Positions 22,633-31,252 of a stretch of 64,000 bases of DNA are shown piece after piece; the stretch's first letter is position 1, and each line of letters opens with the position of its first letter. The position numbers and the translations under genes were made by a program. This DNA is from Pseudomonadota bacterium (lineage in GTDB: Bacteria > Pseudomonadota > Gammaproteobacteria > Burkholderiales > Rhodocyclaceae). The stretch is from positions 1-64,000 of the forward strand of contig JAFEFC010000014.1 of NCBI GenBank assembly GCA_018240785.1. The letters are read 5' to 3'. The notes beneath the pieces were generated by a model. It searched no databases and was not told the DNA's origin. It saw only the letters and a program-made list of their open reading frames with translations.

Positions 22633-24807
22633 ATGCCCTACGTCCGCGTCGCGCTTCCTGTTCCCATTCCGCAAGTATTTGATTACGTAGCAGAAGATGC
22701 CGACGAAGCGGACATCGGACGCTGTGTGCGGGTGCCGTTCGGACGCGGCGAAAAGAGCGGGCTGATCGTCGCACTGCTCGCCGCCACCAATGTGGACGCG
22801 TCCCGCCTCAAGCCCGTGTCGCACATCCAGCGCGAAGTGCCGCCGCTGCCGCCGGACTGGCTCGAACTTGTGGATTTCGTCGCGCGCTATTACCACGCCC
22901 CGCTTGGCGAGGTGGTGGCCCTCGCGCTGCCCCCGGGGCTGCGCCGCGCCGACGAAGTGAGCGGCGACGAAGACGACCCGCTGCTGGGCCTTTCTGCGGC
23001 CGGTGAGGCTGCGCTCGCCGAGACCAGGCGGGACAGCAAGGCGCTGGCCCTGTTGCGCGAGCTGGCTTGCGCGGGCGTGCCGATGCGGCGCAGCGCGCTG
23101 CGCGAGCTGCCAATGGGCGCGGCGGTGGGCGATGCCTTGCGCCGCGGCTGGCTCGCTGCGGTGGCGGGCCCGGACGATCGTTCGCAGATGGCGGCGGCGC
23201 CGGCCCTGACCACCGAGCAGGTGGCAGTGATCGACGAGGTCGGCGCGGCGCCCGCAGGCTTTCGTGCCTGGCTGCTGCAAGGCGTCACCGGCAGTGGCAA
23301 GACCGAGGTCTATCTGCGCATCGCACAGCAGGTGCTTGCGGCCGGCGGCCAGGTGCTGATGCTGGTGCCGGAGATCGCGCTCACGCCTCAGCTCGAGCGC
23401 CGCGTGGCGCAGCGCTTCCCGGCGGCGCGGGTGGTCAGCCTGCATTCCGGGCTGGCGGCCGGCGCGCGCTCACGGGGCTTCGTGCAGGCGCTCACCGGCC
23501 ATGCCGACATCGTGCTCGGCACGCGGCTGTCGGTGTTCGCGCCGCTGCCGCGTCTGGGGCTGATCCTGGTCGATGAGGAGCACGACGCGTCCTACAAGCA
23601 GCAGGAAGGCGTGCGCTACTCGGCGCGCGATGTCGCGGTGTGGCGGGCACGCCAGCGCGGCGTGCCGGTCGTGCTCGGCTCGGCCACGCCTTCGCTGGAG
23701 AGCTGGCACCATGCGCGCAACGCGCGCTATGCGCCGCTCGCGCTGAGCCAGCGCGCGGTGGCGTCGACGATGCCCGCGGTGCGCTGCATCGACACCCGGC
23801 GCCTGAAGCTCGACGAAGGTCTGAGCCCCGCGCTGCAGACGGCGATCGCGGCAAGGCTGGAGCGTGCCGAGCAGAGCCTGGTGTTCCTGAACCGCCGGGG
23901 CTACGCGCCGGTGCTGTCCTGCCCCTCCTGCGGCTGGGTGAGCCGCTGTCCGCACTGTTCGGCCAACCTGGTGGTGCATCTGGCCGACCGCCGCCTGCGC
24001 TGCCACCACTGCGGCTGCGACGGCCCCATCCCGGCCGCCTGCCCGAGCTGCGGTGACCAGGACATCCGGCCGTTCGGCCGCGGTACGCAGCGTATCGAGG
24101 CGCGGCTGGCGGAGCTGTTTCCGCAGGCGCGCGTGCTGCGCGTCGATCGCGACGCGGCGCGCACCCGCGCGCAGTGGGAGAGCCTGCTGGCGACCATTGC
24201 CGACGGCGGCGCCGACATCCTGGTCGGCACGCAGATGATGGCCAAGGGCCACGACTTTCCGCAGCTCACCCTGGTGGGGGTGATCGGCGCCGATGCCTCG
24301 CTGCACGCAGCGGATTTTCGCGCGCCGGAGCGCCTGTTCCAGCAACTCATGCAGGTTGGCGGGCGCGCCGGGCGCGGTATGCTGCCGGGCGAGGTGCTGA
24401 TCCAGACCGAATACCCGGCGCATCCGCTGTACCAGCACCTGGCGCGGCACGACTTCGACGCCTTCGCCCGCATGGCGCTGCAGGAGCGGCGCGCGGCGGG
24501 CTTTCCGCCCTTCAGCCACCAGGCGATGCTGCGTGCCGATGCGCCGGCGCTGGACGATGCGGTCGCCTTCCTGCGCCATGCGCGCCGGTTGGCCGAGGAG
24601 ATGGGGCGCGAGGGATTGCGCCTGTACGATCCGGTGCCGATGCGGCTCACCCGCCTGGCGCGCCGCGAACGTGCGCAACTGCTGGTCGAGGCCGATCAGC
24701 GCGGCCCGCTGCAGGCTTTCCTCGCCGACTGGGTCGCCCTGCTCTACCGCCAGCGCACCTCGCGCGAACTGCGCTGGCAGATCGACGTCGATCCGCTGGA
24801 CGTGTGA
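22633..24807 (+). CDS. priA: primosomal replication protein PriA (3'-5' DNA helicase)
   Basis: PriA restarts stalled forks by loading the primosome. The 724-aa product has an N-terminal 3'-end-binding domain, a winged-helix region, Walker A GVTGSGKTEVYL, the DEEH box, helicase motifs to VGGRAGR, and a zinc module with paired cysteines (CPSCGWVSRCPHC...CHHCGC...CPSCG). The length and order of motifs are normal. It ends 50 bases before the convergent carbonic anhydrase gene, with a hairpin between them. Confidence 0.95.
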   Translation: MPYVRVALPVPIPQVFDYVAEDADEADIGRCVRVPFGRGEKSGLIVALLAATNVDASRLKPVSHIQREVPPLPPDWLELVDFVARYYHAPLGEVVALALPPGLRRADEVSGDEDDPLLGLSAAGEAALAETRRDSKALALLRELACAGVPMRRSALRELPMGAAVGDALRRGWLAAVAGPDDRSQMAAAPALTTEQVAVIDEVGAAPAGFRAWLLQGVTGSGKTEVYLRIAQQVLAAGGQVLMLVPEIALTPQLERRVAQRFPAARVVSLHSGLAAGARSRGFVQALTGHADIVLGTRLSVFAPLPRLGLILVDEEHDASYKQQEGVRYSARDVAVWRARQRGVPVVLGSATPSLESWHHARNARYAPLALSQRAVASTMPAVRCIDTRRLKLDEGLSPALQTAIAARLERAEQSLVFLNRRGYAPVLSCPSCGWVSRCPHCSANLVVHLADRRLRCHHCGCDGPIPAACPSCGDQDIRPFGRGTQRIEARLAELFPQARVLRVDRDAARTRAQWESLLATIADGGADILVGTQMMAKGHDFPQLTLVGVIGADASLHAADFRAPERLFQQLMQVGGRAGRGMLPGEVLIQTEYPAHPLYQHLARHDFDAFARMALQERRAAGFPPFSHQAMLRADAPALDDAVAFLRHARRLAEEMGREGLRLYDPVPMRLTRLARRERAQLLVEADQRGPLQAFLADWVALLYRQRTSRELRWQIDVDPLDV

Positions 24808-24810
24808 CTT

Positions 24811-24840
24811 GCGCGCGGCGCGGCGATCGCTGCCGCGCGC
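24811..24840. terminator. shared hairpin between convergent priA and can
   Basis: GCGCGCGGC (24811-24819) and GCCGCGCGC (24832-24840) form a 9-bp GC stem between two convergent genes. There is no clear T-tract on either side, so it may act as a bidirectional transcript end only weakly. Confidence 0.45.
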
Positions 24841-24857
24841 GTGCGGCCGAACGGCCG

Positions 24858-25508
24858 TCAGACGAGGCGCTCGACGGCGTCGCGGAAACGATCCATCGCT
24901 TCCTCGCGGCTCGTCGAGCTCACTTTCAGGTCGGTGACCAGGCCGTTCTCGAGGCTGTAGCACCAGCCATGCACGGTCACGCCCTGGCCGCGGGCCCAGG
25001 CTTCGCGAAGGATCGAGGTCTGGCACACATTCACCACCTGCTGCATGGCGTTGAGTTCGCACAGCCGGTTCACCCGCGCACTGGTATCTTCGATGTGAGC
25101 GAGCTTGGCTTCCTGGCGGTCGCGCACGTCCTGGATGTGGCGCAGCCAGTTGTCGGTGAGGCCGGTGCGGTTGTCGTGCAGCGCCGCCTTCACGCCGCCG
25201 CAGCCGTAGTGGCCGACCACCAGGATGTGCTTCACGCGCAGGAACTCGACCGCGTAGTGGATCACCGACAGCGCGTTGAGGTCGCTGTGCACGACGACGT
25301 TGGCGATGTTGCGATGGACGAAAACCTCGCCCGGCGCCAGGCCGATGATCTGGTTCGCCGGCACCCGGCTGTCGGAACAGCCGATCCACAGGTATTCCGG
25401 CGATTGCTGCTTCACCAGCCGGCTGAAGAAGTCGGGGTCTTCCGCATGCATGCGTTCAGCCCAGGCCTTGTTGTTGGCGAACAGATGATCGATCGGCGTG
25501 CTGTTCAT
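24858..25508 (-). CDS. can: beta-class carbonic anhydrase
   Basis: The enzyme interconverts CO2 and bicarbonate in the cytoplasm. The 216-aa product, from the ATG at 25508, has the zinc and catalytic residues of the family: CSDSR (Cys44, Asp46, Arg48) and the HYGCGG motif near residue 100. It lacks a signal peptide. It is monocistronic, convergent with priA. Confidence 0.94.
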   Translation of the reverse strand: MNSTPIDHLFANNKAWAERMHAEDPDFFSRLVKQQSPEYLWIGCSDSRVPANQIIGLAPGEVFVHRNIANVVVHSDLNALSVIHYAVEFLRVKHILVVGHYGCGGVKAALHDNRTGLTDNWLRHIQDVRDRQEAKLAHIEDTSARVNRLCELNAMQQVVNVCQTSILREAWARGQGVTVHGWCYSLENGLVTDLKVSSTSREEAMDRFRDAVERLV

Positions 25509-25613
25509 GAAAACCTTGCGAGGCAGCGTGAAGTTATCGATGGCCCGATTATCTGTTAGCGGGTCCGGCCTTGTCAGCCATTGATGGTGCACTGCGGTAC
25601 GCAAGCTGCGCGC

Positions 25614-25650
25614 ACGCGGTGCGGCACGGCTGAACCGTGCCGCACCGCGT
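25614..25650 (-). terminator. long perfect hairpin after the uracil glycosylase gene
   Basis: Arms at 25614-25629 and 25635-25650 pair perfectly over 16 bp around a CTGAA loop, starting at the base next to the stop codon of the minus-strand glycosylase gene (25651). It probably ends the ampG-azlCD-glycosylase transcript; there is no U-tract, so it may also protect the mRNA 3' end. Confidence 0.6.
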
Positions 25651-26382
25651 TCACCAGACGCCGAGTTCGGTGAGCTGGCGGGTCGCCGCCTCCGCCCAAC
25701 CGCGGTTGGCCGCCGGGCTGGCCGGGCTCGGATGCAGCACGCGGCCGAAGCGCAGCGACTGCGCCGCCGGGGTGTCCGCCAGTGCCTCGGCCGCACGCTT
25801 TTCCGCCCAGGCGCCGATGCCGATCACCCACTCCGGCTGCAGAGCGTGCACCACGGCGCGCAGGTGCGCGTCGCAGGCGGCCAGCAGCGGACGCTGCTCG
25901 GCCGCTGGCAGCTTGTCCGGCGTGAGGTTGCGGCCGTCCTCGAAGAAGGCCAGCGGGCAGTAGTTGGACACGAAGTGTTCGGCGAAGAACGCCTCGGGCG
26001 TGCCGAAGCGGTCGCGGAACAGACCCCACAGCCGCTGCCCGCTCACTTCCGAGCGCGGGCAGTCGAAACCCTGCACCGGCCGCTTCGGGTTGGCTTGCGC
26101 TGGCTGGCCCACCGGCCCTTCCAGGCCGAGCCAGTCGCGCGCGGTCGCGATCTCGCCGAAGGGCACGCCGATCTGCGCCATGCCGAACGGCCCCGGATTC
26201 ATGCCGACGAAGACCACCCGCTTGCGCCCTTCCCCGTAGCGGCGCAGGTAGTGCTCATGCACGTTCCACGCGTAGTCGAGCGGGTTATAGACGTGGGTGA
26301 CGGGCGCGGTGAAGCGTAGCCCGTCCACCGCAGCGGACAGTTCGCGCGCGGCGGCGACGAGGGCGGCAGAGGTGGAGGTCAT
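25651..26382 (-). CDS. SMUG1-family uracil-DNA glycosylase
   Basis: The 243-aa product carries the family 3 (SMUG1) motifs GMNPGPFGMAQIGVPFGE in the first third and HPSPASPAANRGW near the C-terminus. SMUG1 enzymes excise uracil and oxidised pyrimidines from DNA. In bacteria the family is patchy and most species rely on Ung. It lies 13 bases after azlD on the same strand and probably shares that transcript. The family assignment is firm from the motifs; exact damage preference cannot be told. Confidence 0.88.
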   Translation of the reverse strand: MTSTSAALVAAARELSAAVDGLRFTAPVTHVYNPLDYAWNVHEHYLRRYGEGRKRVVFVGMNPGPFGMAQIGVPFGEIATARDWLGLEGPVGQPAQANPKRPVQGFDCPRSEVSGQRLWGLFRDRFGTPEAFFAEHFVSNYCPLAFFEDGRNLTPDKLPAAEQRPLLAACDAHLRAVVHALQPEWVIGIGAWAEKRAAEALADTPAAQSLRFGRVLHPSPASPAANRGWAEAATRQLTELGVW

Positions 26383-26395
26383 CGTTGCAACTGAC

Positions 26396-26719
26396 TCAGA
26401 GCAGGAACTTCAACAAGTAGAGCGCCGCCATGCCGGTGGCGATGGTGGCGAGCACGCTGCGCGTGCGCCAGGCCACCAGCGCGGCGACGAGCGCCGCCCA
26501 GGGCTTGGGCGCGGCAAGGTCGATGGCGACCTCGCCGCCATGCACGAACAGCGCGCTCGCGGTCAATGCGGCAAAGCTCGCCGGCGCGATGTGGCGGCAC
26601 AGCGCGTGCAGCCAGCCCGGCAGGTTGCGGCTGGCGAAGAGGCCGATCATCGCGTAGCGGTACAGGAAGGTCACCAGGCCGACGGCGACCAGCAGCCCGA
26701 TCAGCACGGCGGTGCTCAT
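26396..26719 (-). CDS. azlD: AzlD family branched-chain amino acid exporter subunit
   Basis: The 107-aa product has about four hydrophobic segments (VLIGLLVAVGLVTFLYRYAM, ASFAALTASALF and others), the size and pattern of AzlD/YgaH small subunits. With AzlC it exports branched-chain amino acids or analogues. Its ATG overlaps the azlC stop (ATGA), supporting coupled translation. Confidence 0.85.
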   Translation of the reverse strand: MSTAVLIGLLVAVGLVTFLYRYAMIGLFASRNLPGWLHALCRHIAPASFAALTASALFVHGGEVAIDLAAPKPWAALVAALVAWRTRSVLATIATGMAALYLLKFLL

Positions 26720-27465
26720 TTCCCGTCCCGCGCGAAGCGTGCCGCCCACACGCCGGCGACCAACCCCAGCAGGATGGCCGCCACCAGGCCCAGCTTGTAC
26801 GGCAGCGTGGCGAATGTGAGCGCGCCGAGCGCGGCGACCAGCGCGGCGGCCTGCCCGGCGCGCTCGCGCAGCAGCAGCGTCAGCAGCGCGATGAAGGTCA
26901 GCGGCACGGCGAAATCGATGTCCCACTCGGCCGGGATGGTGGCGCCGAACACCAGGCCGGCCGCGGTCGAGAGCTGCCAGGTGGCCCACAGCGTCAAGCC
27001 GCAGCCGAGGAAGTACCAGTGGCGCAGATCCGTCATGCCTGCCGTGGTGGCGGTGGCGCCGTCATCGGCCGTGCTCGTCGAGCTCGTCTGATAGCGCAGG
27101 ATCGCCACCGCATAGGCCTCGTCGGTCAGCAGGTAGGCCAGCAGCAGGCGCCAGCGCCGCGGCAGGTGGCGCACGTAATCCGCCACCGAGGCGCTGTACA
27201 GCACGTGGCGCAGGTTCAGCAGGCTGGCGGTGAGGCCGATCGGCAGCGCACCGGCCGCCGCAGTGAGCATCTGCACGATCACCAGTTGCGCGGCGCCGGC
27301 AAACACCACGGCCGAGGCGAGCTGCGCCAGCCAGGCCGGCATGCCGGCGGCCAGCGCGCCGATGCCGTACAGCATGCCGAAGGGCACCACGCCCAGTTGC
27401 AGCGGCGCCTCGTCGCGGCAGCCGGCGAGGAACTCCGCGCGCCGGGTCGAACGCGTCGCGCTCAT
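26716..27465 (-). CDS. azlC: AzlC family branched-chain amino acid exporter subunit
   Basis: The 249-aa membrane protein contains the AzlC/YgaZ signatures VVPFGMLYGIGALAAG, FAGAAQLVIVQML and LLNLRHVLYSAS, then LLTDEAYAV. The start at 27465 overlaps the ampG stop by four bases, and the end overlaps azlD. A Ser/Thr-rich loop (residues about 137-150) breaks the middle. The substrate is inferred from the family. Confidence 0.9.
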   Translation of the reverse strand: MSATRSTRRAEFLAGCRDEAPLQLGVVPFGMLYGIGALAAGMPAWLAQLASAVVFAGAAQLVIVQMLTAAAGALPIGLTASLLNLRHVLYSASVADYVRHLPRRWRLLLAYLLTDEAYAVAILRYQTSSTSTADDGATATTAGMTDLRHWYFLGCGLTLWATWQLSTAAGLVFGATIPAEWDIDFAVPLTFIALLTLLLRERAGQAAALVAALGALTFATLPYKLGLVAAILLGLVAGVWAARFARDGK

Positions 27466-28775
27466 GCGCCGCGCGCCGTCGCGGCGCGTGCGGCGAGTTC
27501 GGCACGGTCGCCTTGCCAGGGCGCGACCTTGAACAGTAGCAGCATGCCGGGAATGGCGAGGGCAAAGCACATCCAGAAGAAGCTGTGCCAGCCCATCGCC
27601 TCGACCAGCCAGCCGGCGGTGGCGTTGATGAAGGTGCGCGGCACCGCCATCAGGCTGGTGAACAGCGCGAGCTGGGTCGCGGTGTAGGCGGGGTGGGTGG
27701 TGCGCGCCATGTAGGCGACAAAGGCGGTGGTGCCCAACCCCACGCCGGTCGCCTCGCCAGCGATCACGATGGCGAGCGTGGCCAGTCGCGCGGCGTCGCC
27801 GAGCAGGGCCAGTTGCGCCGGCCCGATCCACGCCATCCACACGAAGCCGAGGATGGTGACGAGCTGCACCAGCCCGAACAGCCACAGCGCGCGGTTGATG
27901 CCCAGCTTCACCATCCAGATGCCGCCCACGATGCCGCCGATCACCGACGGCCACAGCCCGGCGTTCTTGGCGATGATGCCGATCTCGGTCTTGCTGTAGC
28001 CCATGTCGAGGTAGAAGGGCGTGGCCAGCGCGGTGCACAGCGAATCGCCGAGCTTGTAGAAGAAAAGGAAGGCCAGCACCAGCAGCGCCGACTGCAGGCC
28101 GTGGCGGCCGAAGAATTCGCGGAAGGGTTCTACCACCGCGTCGCGCAGCGTGCGCGGGCTGCCGGCGGCGGCGAGCGGCTCCTTCACGCGCAGCGTCATG
28201 ATCAGGCCGGGCAGCATGAAGGCCGCTGTGATGAAGAAGACTTCACTCCATGGCAGGTGGTCGGCCAGGATCAGCGACAGCGAGCCCGGCACCAGCCCGG
28301 CGATGCGGTAGGCGTTCACATGGATGGCGTTGCCGAGGCCGAGTTCGACGTCGGGCAGGATCTCGCGGCGGAAGGCGTCGAGTGCGATGTCCAGCGTCGC
28401 CGACAGGAAGGCGATCCCCGCGGTGAGGCCCACCACCAGCGGCAGATGATGCACCGGCGAGAGCTGCCCCAGCCAGGCGATCGCCGCCAGCAGGCCGACC
28501 TGCGCGACGAACATCCAGCTCCGCCGCCGGCCGAGCCAGGGCAGGATGCCGTAGCGGTCGAGCAGCGGCGCCCACACGAATTTCCAGGTGTAGGGGAACT
28601 GGATCAGCGCGAAGGCGCCGATCGCCTTCAGCGACAGGCCTTCGGTCTTGAGCCAGGCCGGCACCAGGTTCAGCAGCAGGTAGAGCGGCAGGCCGGAGGC
28701 GAAGCCGGTGAGGATGCAGATCAGCATCCGCCGGTTGAGCAGCGCGGCGAGCCAGGCGGGCGGGGAAGCGGGCAC
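27462..28775 (-). CDS. ampG: AmpG-type muropeptide permease (MFS)
   Basis: The 437-aa protein has twelve or more predicted membrane helices and the AmpG signatures GFASGLPLYLLLNLVPAWL, IQFPYTWKFVWAPLLDRY and ATLDIALDAFRREIL. AmpG imports anhydromuropeptides for cell wall recycling and can influence beta-lactamase induction. It is first in an overlapping run with azlC and azlD. No ampD or ampR is adjacent. Confidence 0.88.
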   Translation of the reverse strand: MPASPPAWLAALLNRRMLICILTGFASGLPLYLLLNLVPAWLKTEGLSLKAIGAFALIQFPYTWKFVWAPLLDRYGILPWLGRRRSWMFVAQVGLLAAIAWLGQLSPVHHLPLVVGLTAGIAFLSATLDIALDAFRREILPDVELGLGNAIHVNAYRIAGLVPGSLSLILADHLPWSEVFFITAAFMLPGLIMTLRVKEPLAAAGSPRTLRDAVVEPFREFFGRHGLQSALLVLAFLFFYKLGDSLCTALATPFYLDMGYSKTEIGIIAKNAGLWPSVIGGIVGGIWMVKLGINRALWLFGLVQLVTILGFVWMAWIGPAQLALLGDAARLATLAIVIAGEATGVGLGTTAFVAYMARTTHPAYTATQLALFTSLMAVPRTFINATAGWLVEAMGWHSFFWMCFALAIPGMLLLFKVAPWQGDRAELAARAATARGA

Positions 28776-29133
28776 GGGGGAAGTCGGGCGGTCGGGAGCC
28801 CGCGATTATCCCAGATTGCTTTCCGCTCGGGCGCTGGCCATCACGGAGGGCATCTGGGTGAGTGCTCCGAATCCGGTCTGGCGGCGGGGGATGCGCTCCG
28901 TCGGCCTGCGCAACTCGACCTCGCTGCGCTCGGGACTCGAACAGTGCTCGTCCGCTCCACGCATCCCCCGCCGCCAGCCCTGCCGTGTTGCTGAGTTCAG
29001 GCTTGGTTGCCACCTCGGCATGCGATTCTCGGGGGTTTGTTGGTGGTCATGAACACAATTCGATACGTTCCTTGCCTCGTCCGGGCAGAGCATGAAGAAT
29101 GCGGCGAAAGCCTTGAAACCGAGGAGATTTTCC
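28776..29133. other. 358-bp intergenic region upstream of ampG
   Basis: The gap contains an 18-bp perfect inverted repeat (see 28878-28977) and, at its right end, the GAGGAG ribosome binding site of the next plus-strand gene. Short open frames cross the repeat in several phases, but none has a start signal or recognisable product. Confidence 0.5.
28878..28977. repeat. 100-bp palindromic element with 18-bp perfect inverted arms
   Basis: The arms at 28878-28895 and 28960-28977 are exact reverse complements over 18 bases (CTGGCGGCGGGGGATGCG and its complement), separated by 64 bases. The loop contains CTCGACCTCGCTGCGCTC-type sequence. This resembles dispersed REP/MITE-like intergenic palindromes of high-GC betaproteobacteria, but no second copy was seen in this window. 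Confidence 0.6.
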
Positions 29134-29451
29134 ATGCCCTATCAAGTCATCGTGTCTTTCGGCGCCGACCGCGAGTACGAGTTTCCCGTGCATGACGCCG
29201 ACGTCGCCAGCCTCGGCAAGGACCAGGCGCGCGGCTGGCTGGCGCACGAATTCGAGGTTCTCGAGTGCACGCCCTCCAACCCCATGGGCAAGGTGCTGGT
29301 GCTCGACATGATCCTCAACGTCGCCAAGTACGGCGGCGAGGCGCGCTTCCAGCAGGCCGGCGACTGGGCGAAGCAGTTCGCGCGAGCGACGGCCGCCGCG
29401 CTCGATCGTCCGGCGATCCGTGTCGACGTGAAAGGCTTCGTCGTCGGCTGA
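29134..29451 (+). CDS. hypothetical protein, 105 aa
   Basis: An ATG at 29134 preceded by GAGGAG gives a 105-residue soluble protein starting MPYQVIVSFGADREYEFPVH. It looks alpha/beta with no signal peptide, TM segment or cysteine cluster. I do not recognise a domain. An upstream ATG at 29092 would add 14 residues but has no ribosome binding site. It is convergent with the membrane-protein gene, the two stops being 4 bases apart. Confidence 0.6.
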   Translation: MPYQVIVSFGADREYEFPVHDADVASLGKDQARGWLAHEFEVLECTPSNPMGKVLVLDMILNVAKYGGEARFQQAGDWAKQFARATAAALDRPAIRVDVKGFVVG

Positions 29452-29455
29452 GGCC

Positions 29456-31147
29456 TCAGCCCGTTCGCGCGGCCGCGGTGTGCAGTAGGGCGAGCAGCGG
29501 CCCCACCTCGAATTCACGGCTGGCGTCGACCGCCAGCAATCGCAGTCGCGCGCTGGACAGCGTGCGATTGGGGCTGTCGGCGGCGACCGACTGCCACAGC
29601 CGGCGCAGTGTCGCCTCGAGGAAGGCGCGATCGGTGGTCGCGTCGATCAGGCACACCACCCGCGCCAGCGGCACCGCGTCCAGCAATTGCTGCAGCTCGT
29701 ACTGGCAGCCCTGGTTGGCCGGCGAGAAGCTGCGCAGGTCCATCAGCACCGCATCGGCGCCCGCCGCCAGCCGCCGCATCGCCGGCTGCCAGGTGTCGGC
29801 GTGGCAGAAGAATTCATTGACGCGATAGCGGCCGTCCGGGTCCGGCCCCAGCGCGCGCTCCTTCAGCCGTCGTTGCAGGTCCGGCTCGTCGCGCACGAAC
29901 TGGCGCGACAGCCGGCCGCCGACGAAATCGAGGAATTCGCGCGGCTCCACCGTGGTGGTGGCGAGGTCGGGGCCGGCGATCAGGCTGATGTCCCCGGCAC
30001 GCAGCCAGCGGGTGTTGAGCGCATCGAACAGGCGTTCGCTGCGCGCGCCGAGCGCGAAGACCCGCAGCAGCAGCAGCGATGGTGCCTCGTCCTGCGCTTG
30101 CGCGGGGTCCGGCCCGGGCGTGGCGACACGCTGGCCGATGTGCGTGACGAGCTTGCAGGCGGCGAAGGCGACGAGGCCGGTGAAGGTCCACAGGAGGCCC
30201 TCGAACGCCAGCCCGATCGAATGCACCACGCCGAACAGCAGCCACATCGCGTCCAGCGTCAGCGCCTGGTCGCTGGTGCGGCGCGCGAGGTGCCGGCGGC
30301 CCAGCCACTGCAGCCACTGCCAGCCGGCGAATGCGGCCAGCAGCATGCCGCCCAGCATCAGGGCGAAGAAGGTGCCGGTGCCGCCCAGCCCCAGCAGCGA
30401 CCCCGTCGCCACCGCCGTGCGCATCGCCGCCTCGCTCTGGCCGACGAGGCTTACCGTGACCTGCGAGCCGGTCACCGCCGCCACCATGAAGGCGAGCACC
30501 AGCGGACCGACTGCGCGCACGCGACGGCGCAGGAAGGCGAGCAGCAGCAGCGTCGGTGGCGCGTTGGTGAGTAGCCAGAAGGCGGCCGCCTGTGCGGCCG
30601 TCAGCTCGGGGTTGCGTGCCAGCGCGACGATCGCCAGCGCCAGCAGCAGGGCGAAGTAAACCCCGGCGATCTGCAGCCGCTGGCGCCGCGCCGCCGCGGC
30701 GATGAGGGTGATGCCCAGCACCGTGGGCCAGGCGTGGCACACCAGCAGCCACAGGAAGCGCATCAGCGGCACACCGGAATCGAGCGTGAACACCATCCAC
30801 GCTGCGGCCAGCACGGCCGCGTAGGCGATGCCGCTGGCGAGCTGCACGGCCACCGCGCGGCGCAGCGAGCGGGCAGCCTGCGCCTGGGCAGGCGAAGGCG
30901 CCTTCGGCACCAGGCCGGCGACGATATCGAGCTGCAGTTGGACCGCAGGCGGCGGGAGGACGGTCGCCGGCGCCTCGGGACGTGCGTCGGGGCGCGCCTC
31001 CCCGCCTTCGGCCATCGAGCGCAGCACGGCGCGCCGGTACAGCGCCAGCAGCGCCATCGACACCGGCGCGGTGACGGCCGCGCTCACCAGCACCACGAAA
31101 GGCAGCATCCCGGTGGCGATCAGGGTCGCACCACTGGGCTCGCTCAT
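29456..31147 (-). CDS. multi-pass membrane protein with C-terminal Rossmann/TIR-like cytoplasmic domain
   Basis: The 563-aa product has an N-terminal TM helix, a cytoplasmic Pro/Ala-rich stretch, and about seven further helices up to residue 345. A soluble domain of about 200 residues follows. That domain has GDISLIAGPDLATTTVEP, an EFLDFVGGRLSRQF helix, FFCHADTWQPAMRRL and GADAVLMDLRSFSPANQGC followed by YEL. A strand ending in D-L-R-S-F-S then a Cys-x-x-Glu reminds me of TIR or nucleoside-deoxyribosyltransferase-like folds, where a glutamate is catalytic. I cannot assign a function. It follows metW by about 100 bases on the same strand. Confidence 0.6.
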   Translation of the reverse strand: MSEPSGATLIATGMLPFVVLVSAAVTAPVSMALLALYRRAVLRSMAEGGEARPDARPEAPATVLPPPAVQLQLDIVAGLVPKAPSPAQAQAARSLRRAVAVQLASGIAYAAVLAAAWMVFTLDSGVPLMRFLWLLVCHAWPTVLGITLIAAAARRQRLQIAGVYFALLLALAIVALARNPELTAAQAAAFWLLTNAPPTLLLLAFLRRRVRAVGPLVLAFMVAAVTGSQVTVSLVGQSEAAMRTAVATGSLLGLGGTGTFFALMLGGMLLAAFAGWQWLQWLGRRHLARRTSDQALTLDAMWLLFGVVHSIGLAFEGLLWTFTGLVAFAACKLVTHIGQRVATPGPDPAQAQDEAPSLLLLRVFALGARSERLFDALNTRWLRAGDISLIAGPDLATTTVEPREFLDFVGGRLSRQFVRDEPDLQRRLKERALGPDPDGRYRVNEFFCHADTWQPAMRRLAAGADAVLMDLRSFSPANQGCQYELQQLLDAVPLARVVCLIDATTDRAFLEATLRRLWQSVAADSPNRTLSSARLRLLAVDASREFEVGPLLALLHTAAARTG

Positions 31148-31252
31148 CGCGATCTCCTTCCGCGGCCGGCGTTCGCGGTTCCGCGCTCAGTTCAGCTCAA
31201 TCCAGTATAGGCGCCCGCCGCGACAAGGTTTCGCCACGTCCTGCGCCGGCGC

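Noticed and set aside
29092-29133. Upstream ATG for the 105-aa hypothetical gene
   Set aside because: The ATG at 29134 has a good GAGGAG site and the extra residues look unlike a protein N-terminus.
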